From contig DAOVJS010000004.1 in NCBI GenBank assembly GCA_030673105.1, positions 1 through 40,559 of the forward strand: a DNA stretch of 40,559 bases, written 5' to 3'. Below the pieces are notes generated by a model. The model was not told the origin of the DNA. It did not search any database and saw only the letters and a program-made list of their open reading frames with translations. The position numbers and the translations under genes are program-made. Source of the DNA: Spirochaetota bacterium (GTDB taxonomy: Bacteria > Spirochaetota > B62-G9 > DRHN01). Position 1 is the first letter of the stretch. Each line of letters starts with the position of its first letter. This document shows, piece after piece, positions 8,311 through 17,024 of this stretch.

Positions 8311-9146
8311 AAAAGCTGTCAACCAGGACGTTTATAAAACATACCCTTCTTCATATAATTTTAATCTCCGGAGTTATCATAATGATATTCCCTTTTTTAT
8401 GGGGGATATCCACATCACTCAAAGATATGAGGGAAGTGCTCTCAAACCCCTTTAGTATAATACCCAGGCAGATAACCTTTATCAATTACAAAAATGTGGT
8501 TAAATCAATTCCCATTGTAAGGTTTTTTATTAACAGCCTTATAGTTTCGATTACGATCACAGCGAGCCAGCTGATTACGTGTTCTATCTCAGCGTATGCC
8601 TTTTCACGCTTAAAATTTCCTTTCAGGGATGGTCTGTTCTACATTCTCCTGGGTACCATGATGATCCCCCAGCACGTAATCATGATACCGGTTTATTTAA
8701 TATTGAACTTTTTCCGGCTTATTGACACCTATGCCGCAATGATCGTTCCTTTTATCTCAAGTGCCTTTGGGACATTTCTCCTGAGGCAATTTTTCCTGAC
8801 AGTTCCAAAGGAGCTTGAAGAGGCAGCGACACTTGACGGATGCGGTCACCTTCGTTTTCTTTTCAGGATAATGATCCCGCTTGCTCGACCAATTCTTGCT
8901 ACCCTTGCGATTTTCACCTTTATGTGGAGCTGGAACAACTACCTCTGGCCCCTTATTGTTACAAACAGGATTGAAATTCGAACACTTCAGTACGGACTTG
9001 CCATGTTTAAAGAAGAAGGCGGTTTGAACTGGGGACAGCTTATGGCCGGCACCACAATAGCAACTATCCCTATACTGATTCTCTTTTTTATTGCCCAGAA
9101 ACAATTCATTAAAGGAATAACTCTTACCGGATTGAAAGAGGGCTGA
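8307..9146 (+). CDS. ABC transporter permease, MalG/UgpE type
   Basis: This is the second inner-membrane permease of the importer. It has about six hydrophobic segments and the EAA motif EEAATLDGCGHLRFLFRI at about residues 172-189. The C-terminus (QKQFIKGITLTGLKEG) is the classic MalG/UgpE ending (FIKGLTxGAVKG-like). It starts with TTG at 8307, overlapping the upstream stop (TTGA), with GAGGGTG seven or so bases before it; no earlier ATG is available without a long overlap. The length of 279 aa is standard. It forms a heterodimer with the 7351 product, and the substrate is unknown. Confidence 0.92.
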   Translation: MKKLSTRTFIKHTLLHIILISGVIIMIFPFLWGISTSLKDMREVLSNPFSIIPRQITFINYKNVVKSIPIVRFFINSLIVSITITASQLITCSISAYAFSRLKFPFRDGLFYILLGTMMIPQHVIMIPVYLILNFFRLIDTYAAMIVPFISSAFGTFLLRQFFLTVPKELEEAATLDGCGHLRFLFRIMIPLARPILATLAIFTFMWSWNNYLWPLIVTNRIEIRTLQYGLAMFKEEGGLNWGQLMAGTTIATIPILILFFIAQKQFIKGITLTGLKEG

Positions 9147-9266
9147 TGGTTTAGCGGTACCGGCATTATATACCTGATTTTGTCAGATTCAAAGCAATTT
9201 TTCAATTCTCCGGGTGCCGAAAAACAGGAGGAACAGCTATAATCTAATTGATTTGTACCCTTAATG

Positions 9267-9286
9267 TGTTATGTTATGTTATGTAA
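9267..9286 (+). repeat. Short tandem pentamer TGTTA upstream of the OmpA-domain gene
   Basis: Three TGTTA units are followed by TGTAA, between 40 and 60 bp before the ATG at 9327. A TATAAT box lies just upstream at 9238-9243, but with a poor -35. Such short repeats can vary in copy number, but three units is little. Confidence 0.5.
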
Positions 9287-9326
9287 CTACTTCCTTATAA
9301 ATGAAAAAAGATGTAGAAAGAAAAAC

Positions 9327-10529
9327 ATGAAAAAAATCATAATTCTTATACTTTTTCTAATGGCCTGCTTTAATACATACGCCGGAGAGCTCTTTCAGTT
9401 TAATTATAAACTCGGGCAAAGGTTTCACGTTGAGGGCTATGTTGATGAGGACTTATATAAAAATGATATCCTTGTAAAGAGTGTAAGACTGAAAAATGTT
9501 GGTGATCTTTATGTGACAAAAATATTAGGAAATAAGGCATTCCACGAGGGTACTTTTAGATATTATACGGCTGAAGGCATTTCAGGCGAATTTGTCAAAA
9601 GAGAGGAATATCCGACCAAATTTTTCAGAGACATCCACGGTAATTATGAAATTAAGGACATTTATTTCATGCCTGTGGTAAGAGGGGTACCCACATTTCC
9701 CGACACACCTCTGGAAGTTGGAGACCAGTGGTCCTCCAGGGCGTATGAAGCTCATGATTTCCGGGAACTGTATGGTATTTCCAAACCTGTCATGCTTCCC
9801 GCTGCTGTTTCCTATCAATATCTTGGCAACACAGAGATTGATGGTGAAAAAATTGCTAAAATATCAATAAACTATGTGATAAACTATACACTGCAATATC
9901 AATATGGGACCAATTTCGAAACTCCTCTGCCCTACCGCATCATCGGCTATTTTAACCAGGTCTATCTCTGGAATCTGGATAGAGGGTTACCCCATTCATA
10001 TAAAGAAAATTTTGATTATGTATTTATCATGTCGAATGGTGAAACTATTGAGTATTCAGGTAAATCACGGGCAGTCCTGACAGTAACAGAGGATACCGGT
10101 AAAGATCAACTTATCATTAAAAATATCATGAATAAACTGCAGGAAAACATTCCCTCTGTTGAAGTGACGAGCACCGATCAGGGAATCGTAATAAATATCG
10201 GAGAAATACTATTCAGGTTTGATTCTGATGAGTTGACAGAGGGCGCAGAGGCAGACCTGGCAAACATCGTTGAAGTCTTAAAAGATTTCCCCAACAGGAG
10301 GATACGGGTTGTGGGTCACACGGACAGCGCAGGACCTGAAGACTACAACCTGTCGCTTTCACTGAGGAGGGCCAAAAGAACGGTTTATGAACTAAAAAAA
10401 ATATATCCCGGCCTCTCAGGAAGAACCACCTATCTTGGAATGGGAGAGAGTAAGCCGATAGCAAATAATGAAACAGAAGCAGGGAGAAGGAAAAACAGGA
10501 GAGTAGAAATCATTATCCTCAATGAATGA
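9327..10529 (+). CDS. OmpA-family envelope protein with C-terminal peptidoglycan-binding domain
   Basis: A signal sequence (MKKIIILILFLMACFNTYA) precedes about 260 residues of unrecognised, strand-rich sequence and a C-terminal OmpA-like domain at about residues 285-400. That domain shows IGEILFRFDSDELTEGAEA, the core VVGHTDSAGPEDYNLSLSLR, and the closing GRRKNRRVEI. It should bind peptidoglycan non-covalently, tethering the envelope. The signal could be cut by signal peptidase I after TYA, or the LMAC may be a lipobox. The in-frame ATG at 9264 adds a non-signal tail, and the ATG at 9327 preceded by AGAAAGAA is preferred. It lies 180 bp after the permeases and is convergent with pta only 18 bp away. 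Confidence 0.88.
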   Translation: MKKIIILILFLMACFNTYAGELFQFNYKLGQRFHVEGYVDEDLYKNDILVKSVRLKNVGDLYVTKILGNKAFHEGTFRYYTAEGISGEFVKREEYPTKFFRDIHGNYEIKDIYFMPVVRGVPTFPDTPLEVGDQWSSRAYEAHDFRELYGISKPVMLPAAVSYQYLGNTEIDGEKIAKISINYVINYTLQYQYGTNFETPLPYRIIGYFNQVYLWNLDRGLPHSYKENFDYVFIMSNGETIEYSGKSRAVLTVTEDTGKDQLIIKNIMNKLQENIPSVEVTSTDQGIVINIGEILFRFDSDELTEGAEADLANIVEVLKDFPNRRIRVVGHTDSAGPEDYNLSLSLRRAKRTVYELKKIYPGLSGRTTYLGMGESKPIANNETEAGRRKNRRVEIIILNE

Positions 10530-10547
10530 CCGGGATAGTATACTAAT

Positions 10548-12644
10548 TCACGACTGCTGGGCCTGTATCGCGGTAACGGCGATAGTGTAGACAATATCCT
10601 TTACCAGAGCTCCCCTGCTTAGATCATTTGCGGGTTTATTAAGACCCTGAACAACAGGACCGATTGCCAGAACCTGAGCCGCCCTCTGTACAGCCTTATA
10701 GGCTGTGTTGCCTGCATTTAAGTCCGGAAATATATACACGGATGCTTTCCCAGCTACTTCACTGTCCTGCAGTTTTACTTTTGCCACTTCTTCCGAAATC
10801 GCGGCGTCATACTGTATGGGTCCTTCTATTGGCAGATCAGGCCTCTTCTGTTTGGCAATCTTCGTGGCTTCTCTCACCTTATCTACTTCTTTTCCTTTAC
10901 CGGATTCACCGGTTGAGTATGAAAGCATGGCAATAAATGGATCTATTCCAAACAATCTGGCTGTGTCCGAGCTGGTTATCGCTATATCAGCAAGCTGTTC
11001 AGGGTTGGGATCTTCAACAAGGGCACAGTCACCGTAAACTAAAACTTTATCAGGCATGCACATAAAGAAAACACTGGACGCGAGTAATACTTTTTTCTTA
11101 GTCTTTATTATCCTTAAAACAGGTCGAAGTGTATTAGCCGTAGAGTGTACTGCGCCTGACACAAAGCCATCGGCATGCCCCTTGCGGACCATCATCACTC
11201 CGAAATTAATTGGATCGAGCATCAGGTCTCTGGCTATTTCTTTTGTTTCACCTTTATGCTTTCTCAATTGATAGTATGTCTCGGCATAATCCTCTAATAA
11301 ATCTATACTATCTTTTGAGGGGTCTATGATATTTGCGCCTTCGAGATGTACGCCCATATTTTTACTCATTTCAACAATTTTGTCCTTATCTCCAAGCAGT
11401 GTGATATCGCACGTGCCCCTGTGAAGTATTTCAGAAGCAGCTCTTATTATCCGCTCTTCAGTACCTTCCGGCAGGACAATATGTTTTTTGTCAGCCTTTG
11501 CCATCTCCAGTATGCGGTATTGAAACATCATGGGTGTTGTTATATCTGTCACGACATAACCCAGCCGGCTGTATATTTCGCTCACATCAACATAATTTTC
11601 AATCAGCTGGTTTACTAAATCAATTTTTTCAATATCATCCTGCTTTAGCTCTCCTTTTATAGTATTTACTTTTAGTGCCGTATCGTAGGTATCCTCACTT
11701 ACGGATAGTATTGTCAGGCCGGGGTCGGTTATTCCTGCCATTAACTTTTTTACATTTTCTCCAGGAATTAGACCGCCTGTCAAAATGATACCGGAATACT
11801 TAGGATAGCATATTGATTTTTGAGCTATCATGACAGTAAAAATTAAATCGACCCTGTCCCCCGGCGTGATTAACAGATACCCATCCTGATCCTTTATGTG
11901 CTCAAGAACGTTTTCAGGTGACATGGCAAGGACCTTTACATCAGTAACCACCTTAGACATATCATCTCCTCTGTAGATGATTTTTGAATTCAGCTTCTCA
12001 GCAACCTCTTTCAACCGCGGCCCTGAGAGTACCGGGTCGAACCTCACTACTCCAAAAAGTGGTATCTGTTTTCTTTCAAGTAATTTTTTTATTTTTTTTG
12101 TGTCTTCCTCATAGTTTTGTGATTCCAGCCTGTTTACCACGACACCAAGAAACTGGCAGCCCATCTCTCTAATAGATTCCGTAACCTCAGTTATGGTCTG
12201 AACAATTTCATCTATTGATTTTCCGGACCCTTTAGCTACTAAAAGGACCGGGGCTCCAAGGTTTTTTGCAAGCTCAGCATTAAGATCGAATTCCAGCACC
12301 GATATTATACTGGTGTAATCAGTACCTTCAATAACAACAACATCCTTACCTGCGGCAAGCCTCTCAAAGGAGTTGAATATTTTTTCAAATAACTCTTCTT
12401 TATCTTCTTGAGCTTCAGTCCAGGATGCCGGATTAATGTCACGAAGATCATCAGTTAATTTAAAAATCTCTTTGGTTAATATCGCGTCTTCATCAACAAC
12501 GCTTCCAGGCCTATATCTCTGGCCTATAGGCTTCATATAACCTACGTTAGGTACAATCCCCTGAAGTGCATTGATTAAACCTATAGTTACCAGGCTCTTC
12601 CCGCTTCTCTGTTCAGTTGAAGCAATAAAGATCTTTTTTTCCAT
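10548..12644 (-). CDS. pta: Phosphate acetyltransferase (long form)
   Basis: This enzyme interconverts acetyl-CoA and acetyl phosphate, linking central carbon flow to acetate and ATP formation with acetate kinase (not in this window). At 698 aa it matches the long Pta of E. coli. An N-terminal BioD-like P-loop domain (IASTEQRSGKSLVT, residues about 7-20) is followed by a DRTGG-type middle domain (about 220-340) and the C-terminal PTA catalytic domain (from about 370). The latter contains LPEGTEERIIRAA, GFVSGAVHSTANTLRP and FPDLNAGNTAYKAVQR. It starts at an ATG with GGGATAGGG upstream. It is divergent from glmM, with a 135-bp shared intergenic region, and is monocistronic by context. Confidence 0.96.
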   Translation of the reverse strand: MEKKIFIASTEQRSGKSLVTIGLINALQGIVPNVGYMKPIGQRYRPGSVVDEDAILTKEIFKLTDDLRDINPASWTEAQEDKEELFEKIFNSFERLAAGKDVVVIEGTDYTSIISVLEFDLNAELAKNLGAPVLLVAKGSGKSIDEIVQTITEVTESIREMGCQFLGVVVNRLESQNYEEDTKKIKKLLERKQIPLFGVVRFDPVLSGPRLKEVAEKLNSKIIYRGDDMSKVVTDVKVLAMSPENVLEHIKDQDGYLLITPGDRVDLIFTVMIAQKSICYPKYSGIILTGGLIPGENVKKLMAGITDPGLTILSVSEDTYDTALKVNTIKGELKQDDIEKIDLVNQLIENYVDVSEIYSRLGYVVTDITTPMMFQYRILEMAKADKKHIVLPEGTEERIIRAASEILHRGTCDITLLGDKDKIVEMSKNMGVHLEGANIIDPSKDSIDLLEDYAETYYQLRKHKGETKEIARDLMLDPINFGVMMVRKGHADGFVSGAVHSTANTLRPVLRIIKTKKKVLLASSVFFMCMPDKVLVYGDCALVEDPNPEQLADIAITSSDTARLFGIDPFIAMLSYSTGESGKGKEVDKVREATKIAKQKRPDLPIEGPIQYDAAISEEVAKVKLQDSEVAGKASVYIFPDLNAGNTAYKAVQRAAQVLAIGPVVQGLNKPANDLSRGALVKDIVYTIAVTAIQAQQS

Positions 12645-12729
12645 TTTATAGCCCTATCCCTGTAATATAAATTTTATTATCTGATAATGTATATTTTAAT
12701 AGATTATAGGTTCTTCTCCAATAATTAAG

Positions 12730-12758
12730 TTTACTTTTTGAAAATTTAACCTTACAAT
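12730..12758 (+). promoter_or_regulatory. Candidate sigma-70 promoter for the glmM-type gene
   Basis: TTTACT (12730-12735) and TACAAT (12753-12758) are separated by 17 bp. The predicted transcript begins about 15 bases before the ATG at 12780, just ahead of the AGAGGG ribosome-binding site. Confidence 0.5.
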
Positions 12759-12779
12759 CAGAAAAAAAAGAGGGATGTC

Positions 12780-14144
12780 ATGCCGCTCATGGTCAGTGTG
12801 TCAGGGATTCGTGGAATCGTGGGAGAAGACCTTACTCCTCCGGTTTTAATTAATTTCGTGGAATCTTTTATCAATTTTCTTGGCAGCAATCAGGGAAAAA
12901 TACTAATTGGACGTGATTCCAGGGAAAGCGGGAAGTTTATTGAAAGAATTGTCGAAGGAACGATAAATGCGCTCGGTTCTGACGTTGTTAACATAGGAAT
13001 TGCCACAACTCCCACGGTCCTGCTAATGACCAGGAAATTGAGCTGTGATGGAGGTATAGCAGTAACTGCAAGTCATAATCCGTCCCAGTGGAACGCTCTA
13101 AAGTTATGTGATGAAAAGGGTTTATTTTTAAATCAGGAGGGTATCGAAAAATTAAAAAAACGTGTGAATAATCCTGATCGTTCCTCCGAAAGGTGGGGCA
13201 GGTTTGATTGTCTGGGATCAACCCGTTCAGAGAGCAATGCCGGTCTTGTGCACATAGATGAAGTTTTGAAGCTGATAGATCATGATCTGATAAAACAAAA
13301 AAAGTTCAAAGTTGCCATCGACCCTGCGGGAGCCACAGGTTCTGTTATTGATAGAACCTTTCTTGAGAAACTGGGCTGTACAGTCATCGGAATTAATGAG
13401 AAGCTTGAGACACGGTTTCCAAGGGGCACTGAGCCTGTTCCTGAAAATTTAGATGAATTGTGTAATTTTGTAAAAACTCATAAAGCTGACATCGGGTTTG
13501 CTCAGGACCCGGACGGCGACAGGCTCGCGGTTGTTTCAGAATCAGGGACGGCAATTGGTGAAGAATACACGCTTGTACTGGCAGGTGAGGCATATCTTCA
13601 GAGAAAAAAAACCGATGTGGCATGCAATTTATCAACATCCATGATGATTGATGATCTTGCCCGGCGATTTGGAGTAAATGTTCACAGAACAAAGATTGGT
13701 GAAATAAATGTTACAGACAAACTTTTAAAAGATAACCTTTTTTTTGGCGGAGAAGGAAACGGAGGAGTAATTGTTCCTGAAATTAATCCCTGCAGGGACA
13801 GTATTACAGCAATGGGTTTGATTCTTGAATTGTTAGCCACGACAGGTAAAACAATAAGCCGGATTATAAGTGAATTTCCCTCTTATTTCATTAAAAAAAC
13901 AAAGATACCTGTCAAAGAAAAAAGGAATGAAGATCTTTATCGAAATATATATGAAAAGGCCAAAGTTAAGTTTCCAAACTATATGATAAATACTATAGAT
14001 GGTATTAAAATATATAACAATTCAGAATGGCTTCACATAAGACTCTCTAATACCGAGCCGGTAATGAGAATAATGGCTGAGTCACAAACCGAATCCATAT
14101 CCGATAAGCTTATATCTGCCAGCATTGCGATGATTGATCATTAA
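12780..14144 (+). CDS. glmM: Phosphohexomutase, probably phosphoglucosamine mutase
   Basis: This is a four-domain alpha-D-phosphohexomutase. Landmarks are the phosphoserine loop VTASHNPS with Ser98, the metal-binding loop DPDGD at 243-247, the sugar-binding GGEGNGG at 323-329, and the phosphate-contacting RLSNTEPVMR at 421-430. It would convert glucosamine-6-phosphate to glucosamine-1-phosphate for UDP-GlcNAc, peptidoglycan and lipid A synthesis. The NTEP version of the last motif occurs in GlmM-like and phosphomannomutase branches, so mannose or glucose phosphates remain possible substrates. The length of 454 aa fits. The ATG follows AGAGGGATGTC. It is first in a plus-strand run with rarA. 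Confidence 0.88.
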   Translation: MPLMVSVSGIRGIVGEDLTPPVLINFVESFINFLGSNQGKILIGRDSRESGKFIERIVEGTINALGSDVVNIGIATTPTVLLMTRKLSCDGGIAVTASHNPSQWNALKLCDEKGLFLNQEGIEKLKKRVNNPDRSSERWGRFDCLGSTRSESNAGLVHIDEVLKLIDHDLIKQKKFKVAIDPAGATGSVIDRTFLEKLGCTVIGINEKLETRFPRGTEPVPENLDELCNFVKTHKADIGFAQDPDGDRLAVVSESGTAIGEEYTLVLAGEAYLQRKKTDVACNLSTSMMIDDLARRFGVNVHRTKIGEINVTDKLLKDNLFFGGEGNGGVIVPEINPCRDSITAMGLILELLATTGKTISRIISEFPSYFIKKTKIPVKEKRNEDLYRNIYEKAKVKFPNYMINTIDGIKIYNNSEWLHIRLSNTEPVMRIMAESQTESISDKLISASIAMIDH

Positions 14145-14173
14145 CCTATCAGCAATTTCAGAAGTAAATGAGG

Positions 14174-14202
14174 TTGCCTGCTGAACACGGTAATTGTAAT
14201 AT
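14174..14202 (+). promoter_or_regulatory. Candidate sigma-70 promoter for rarA
   Basis: TTGCCT (14174-14179) and TAATAT (14197-14202) are 17 bp apart in the 104-bp gap after the glmM-type gene. Its position supports the rarA start at 14249 rather than an open-frame ATG at 14168, which would lie upstream of the promoter. Confidence 0.45.
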
Positions 14203-14248
14203 ACAGGAAAGTAAACTTGTCAATCATTATATGGAAGGTCTTCATTTT

Positions 14249-15508
14249 ATGAGCAATCTTTTCCAGAACAGCAGTGAAAAGGATGAACCCCTGGCTAAAA
14301 AACTTTCTCCTAAAAGCATGGACGAATTTTTCGGGCAGGATAAAATTGTCGGTGAGGACGGCGCAGTCCGGCAATTTATTTTAAAAGATAAAGTTATTTC
14401 CTGTATATTTTATGGTCCGCCGGGGTCCGGAAAAACTGCACTGGCAAGAATAATCGCGCGTGTTACAGAAAGCGATCTTATCCGGCTGAATGCGGTAACC
14501 GCACGCGTTGAAGACTTAAGAACAGCGCTCAAAAGAGCCTCACAAAATAAGCTGACCGGAATAAATACAATCCTCTTTATTGATGAGATCCACAGATTTA
14601 ATAAAATGCAGCAGGATGGGCTTTTACCCGGTCTGGAAGAAGGTACTGTTACCCTCATAGGGACTACAACGAAAAACCCGTTCTTTTCGCTCATTCCTCC
14701 CCTTAGATCCAGAGTCCTTCTTTTTGAATTTGAAAAGCTGTCTTATGACGCTCTGAAAAATATACTTGCGAACGCAGAAAAAAAGGAACCCATTAAAATT
14801 GAAAAAAGCGCCCGTGAATATCTGATCAATTTTGCCAATGGAGATGCACGGCGGATGCTCAATCTTCTTGAAGCAGCCGCTATTGTGAGTGAAAAGGGAG
14901 AAATAACTGTTGATTGCTTTGAAAGGTTAGCAAGGAAACAATCTATTCTTTACGATCGGGACGAAGACTACCATTATGATGTTATCTCGGCATTCATTAA
15001 ATCAATTCGCGGGTCTGACCCGGATGCCGCGCTCTACTGGCTTGCGCTTATGATTGAGGGCGGCGAAGATCCGCTTTTTATATCCAGGAGGCTGATTATT
15101 CTGGCCAGTGAAGATATAGGCCTTGCCGATTCTCTATCCCTCATTCTTGCCCAGGCAGCATATGAGGCGGTCGATAATATCGGTATGCCGGAAGCCAGGA
15201 TCATCTTATCTCATATTACCGTTTATCTATCACTTCAGCCAAAGAGTAATTCAAGTTATCAAGCTATTGAAAAGGCCGCTGAATATGTGAAAACTCATGA
15301 AACACTTGATGTGCCAGCCTATCTGAAATCTTCACACCCCGCGAATAAGTTTTATAAATATCCTCACGATTTTAAATATCACTTTACACCACAGGATTAT
15401 ACCGGTAAACAGATCCAGTTCTACGAACCGGGCGAATTAGGGTACGAAAAAGAACTAAAAAAGAGACTCGCATTTTTAAAACAGCTGGGGTCAAAGGGAA
15501 AAAGTTAA
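14249..15508 (+). CDS. rarA: Replication-associated recombination protein A (MgsA/RarA AAA+ ATPase)
   Basis: This is a clamp-loader-like AAA+ ATPase acting at stalled replication forks. The N-terminal DEFFGQDKIVG box is followed by Walker A GPPGSGKT (56-63), the Walker B region [11 protein letters not shown] (109-119), and sensor-1 GTTTKNPFFS. The C-terminal half carries the RarA tetramerisation domain with SDPDAALYWLALMIEGGEDP and SEDIGLAD. The length of 419 aa from ATG 14249 is normal. GGAAGG lies ten bases upstream, and the conserved N-terminus begins soon after. The stop is immediately followed by the TTG of the next gene. Confidence 0.95.
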   Translation: MSNLFQNSSEKDEPLAKKLSPKSMDEFFGQDKIVGEDGAVRQFILKDKVISCIFYGPPGSGKTALARIIARVTESDLIRLNAVTARVEDLRTALKRASQNKLTGINTILFIDEIHRFNKMQQDGLLPGLEEGTVTLIGTTTKNPFFSLIPPLRSRVLLFEFEKLSYDALKNILANAEKKEPIKIEKSAREYLINFANGDARRMLNLLEAAAIVSEKGEITVDCFERLARKQSILYDRDEDYHYDVISAFIKSIRGSDPDAALYWLALMIEGGEDPLFISRRLIILASEDIGLADSLSLILAQAAYEAVDNIGMPEARIILSHITVYLSLQPKSNSSYQAIEKAAEYVKTHETLDVPAYLKSSHPANKFYKYPHDFKYHFTPQDYTGKQIQFYEPGELGYEKELKKRLAFLKQLGSKGKS

Positions 15509-16099
15509 TTGACAAAAAAAGAAATGAGAGAAAAGGCACAGGAGCTGCGTGATAATATCAGAGCCTCTGATAAAAAAATATTTGATAAATCTATATCACA
15601 AAATCTTTTTTCCTGGAAATGTTATCAAAAAGCAAGATGTATCTTTTGTTTCGTAAGCTTTAGAAGCGAGGTAAACACATTTAATATACTGGAAACATCT
15701 ATTGCAGAGGGAAAGACAATCGCGGTCCCTCAAATAAACCTCAAAACCGGAGAAATGAAGGCAAAAGTAATTAAAGATTTGAAAAAAGACCTCTGCCCGG
15801 GTGAATATGGTATCCTGGAACCGACAGCCCTTTGCAGAGAGGTGGATTACTCAAAGCTTAACCTTATAATTGCTCCGGGGCTTGCTTTTACCTTAACCGG
15901 CGCCAGGCTTGGTTATGGCGGCGGGTACTATGATCGGTTTATACAAAAAAATAGTAATATACCTGTTTGTACTCTTACATATCATATGCAAATTATGGAT
16001 TATTTACCTATAAAGGAACATGATATACCTGTCGATTATCTAATAACGGAAAAAGGCTTAATAAATACGGGACGAGGTAAACATGAAAAGAGAGTTTAA
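15509..16099 (+). CDS. 5-formyltetrahydrofolate cyclo-ligase
   Basis: This enzyme converts 5-formyl-THF to 5,10-methenyl-THF using ATP, returning folate to the one-carbon pool (MTHFS/YgfA family). Evidence is the N-terminal helix with basic residues, the sugar-phosphate-binding stretch FVSFRSEVNT, and the signature LIIAPGLAFTLTGARLGYGGG followed by YYDRF, which forms the ATP/substrate site (signature split here for length). 196 aa is typical. The start is TTG, placed directly after the rarA stop with AAAGGG upstream; an ATG at 15524 would also leave the domain whole. It overlaps the next gene by 17 bp. Confidence 0.93.
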   Translation: MTKKEMREKAQELRDNIRASDKKIFDKSISQNLFSWKCYQKARCIFCFVSFRSEVNTFNILETSIAEGKTIAVPQINLKTGEMKAKVIKDLKKDLCPGEYGILEPTALCREVDYSKLNLIIAPGLAFTLTGARLGYGGGYYDRFIQKNSNIPVCTLTYHMQIMDYLPIKEHDIPVDYLITEKGLINTGRGKHEKRV

Positions 16100-17015
16100 G
16101 GTTACTTTCTGGGGTGTTAGAGGGAGCCATCCGGTTCCTGGAAAAAATACTCAAATATTCGGCGGAAATACAACCTGTCTTGAAGTTTCAATAGGAAAAG
16201 TAATAATCATAATAGATGCCGGAACAGGAATAATAAATCTTGGCAACAGAATTACAACAGACTATTTCGCCTCGGGGAGTAAGGAACCGCTGGTACTGAC
16301 ACTGCTCTTTTCCCATCTCCATCATGACCATACGCAGGGGCTTCCATTTTTCACTCCATTCTACCTTGGTCAGACAAACTTCCACTTTTTCGGACCCTTG
16401 AATTTCGGTAATGAATTACACAGAGTCCTGGAGCAGTCAATGACACCCCCGAACTTCCCGATAGATTTTCATCTATCGAATTCAGTGAAAAATATTACTA
16501 CTATTAAAGAAAATAATATCATTATAATTGATCCTGATAAGAAAATCCCCAGACTCGTTAATACCCATCTTGAAAAAGTTGAAGGAAAAGATACTGATAT
16601 TATTGTAAGCATTATGAGCGGATTTTCTCACCCTGCGAACGGAATCTACGTATATAAAATTGAATATAGCGGGAAATCAGTCGTTTTCTGCACAGATGTT
16701 GAAGGTTTTATGTTTGGAGATGTAAAACTGGTACAATTTGCCAGAGGCGCTGAACTGTTGATACACGACGCCCAGTACAATAAAGAACAGTATACAGCCA
16801 TGCCAACGCCAAGACAGGGATTTGGACACAGCATACCTGAAATGGCAATCGAAGTAGCGCAGCTTGCTGAAGTAAAAAATCTCGCTCTCACCCATCATGA
16901 CCCGTCTTCCACAGACACGCAGCTTATGAAGTATGATTCACAATACAAGAAAAAGTTTGAATCCCTTTTCTATGCCAGAGAAGGTCAAATTTTTCAAATT
17001 ATCCAGGACAAATAG
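16083..17015 (+). CDS. MBL-fold metallo-hydrolase
   Basis: This is a metallo-beta-lactamase fold protein with the metal motif HxHxDH at H78, H80, D82 and H83 (SHLHHDHTQG). Later ligands are probably the His in GFSHPANG, the Asp in FCTDVEG and the His in LTHHDPSS. The opening VTFWGVRGSHPVPG with GGNTTCLEV resembles the RNase Z/PhnP/cyclic phosphodiesterase-like group often annotated only as MBL-fold hydrolase. The substrate cannot be told; a phosphodiester is a reasonable guess. Its start overlaps the preceding gene, and GAGG lies before the ATG. The gene ends 9 bp before a convergent gene. Confidence 0.88.
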   Translation: MKREFKVTFWGVRGSHPVPGKNTQIFGGNTTCLEVSIGKVIIIIDAGTGIINLGNRITTDYFASGSKEPLVLTLLFSHLHHDHTQGLPFFTPFYLGQTNFHFFGPLNFGNELHRVLEQSMTPPNFPIDFHLSNSVKNITTIKENNIIIIDPDKKIPRLVNTHLEKVEGKDTDIIVSIMSGFSHPANGIYVYKIEYSGKSVVFCTDVEGFMFGDVKLVQFARGAELLIHDAQYNKEQYTAMPTPRQGFGHSIPEMAIEVAQLAEVKNLALTHHDPSSTDTQLMKYDSQYKKKFESLFYAREGQIFQIIQDK

Positions 17016-17024
17016 CCTGACATA

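Noticed and set aside
10705-11037. Plus-strand open frame of 110 codons
   Set aside because: It is antisense to the conserved catalytic domain of pta and is a shadow of it.
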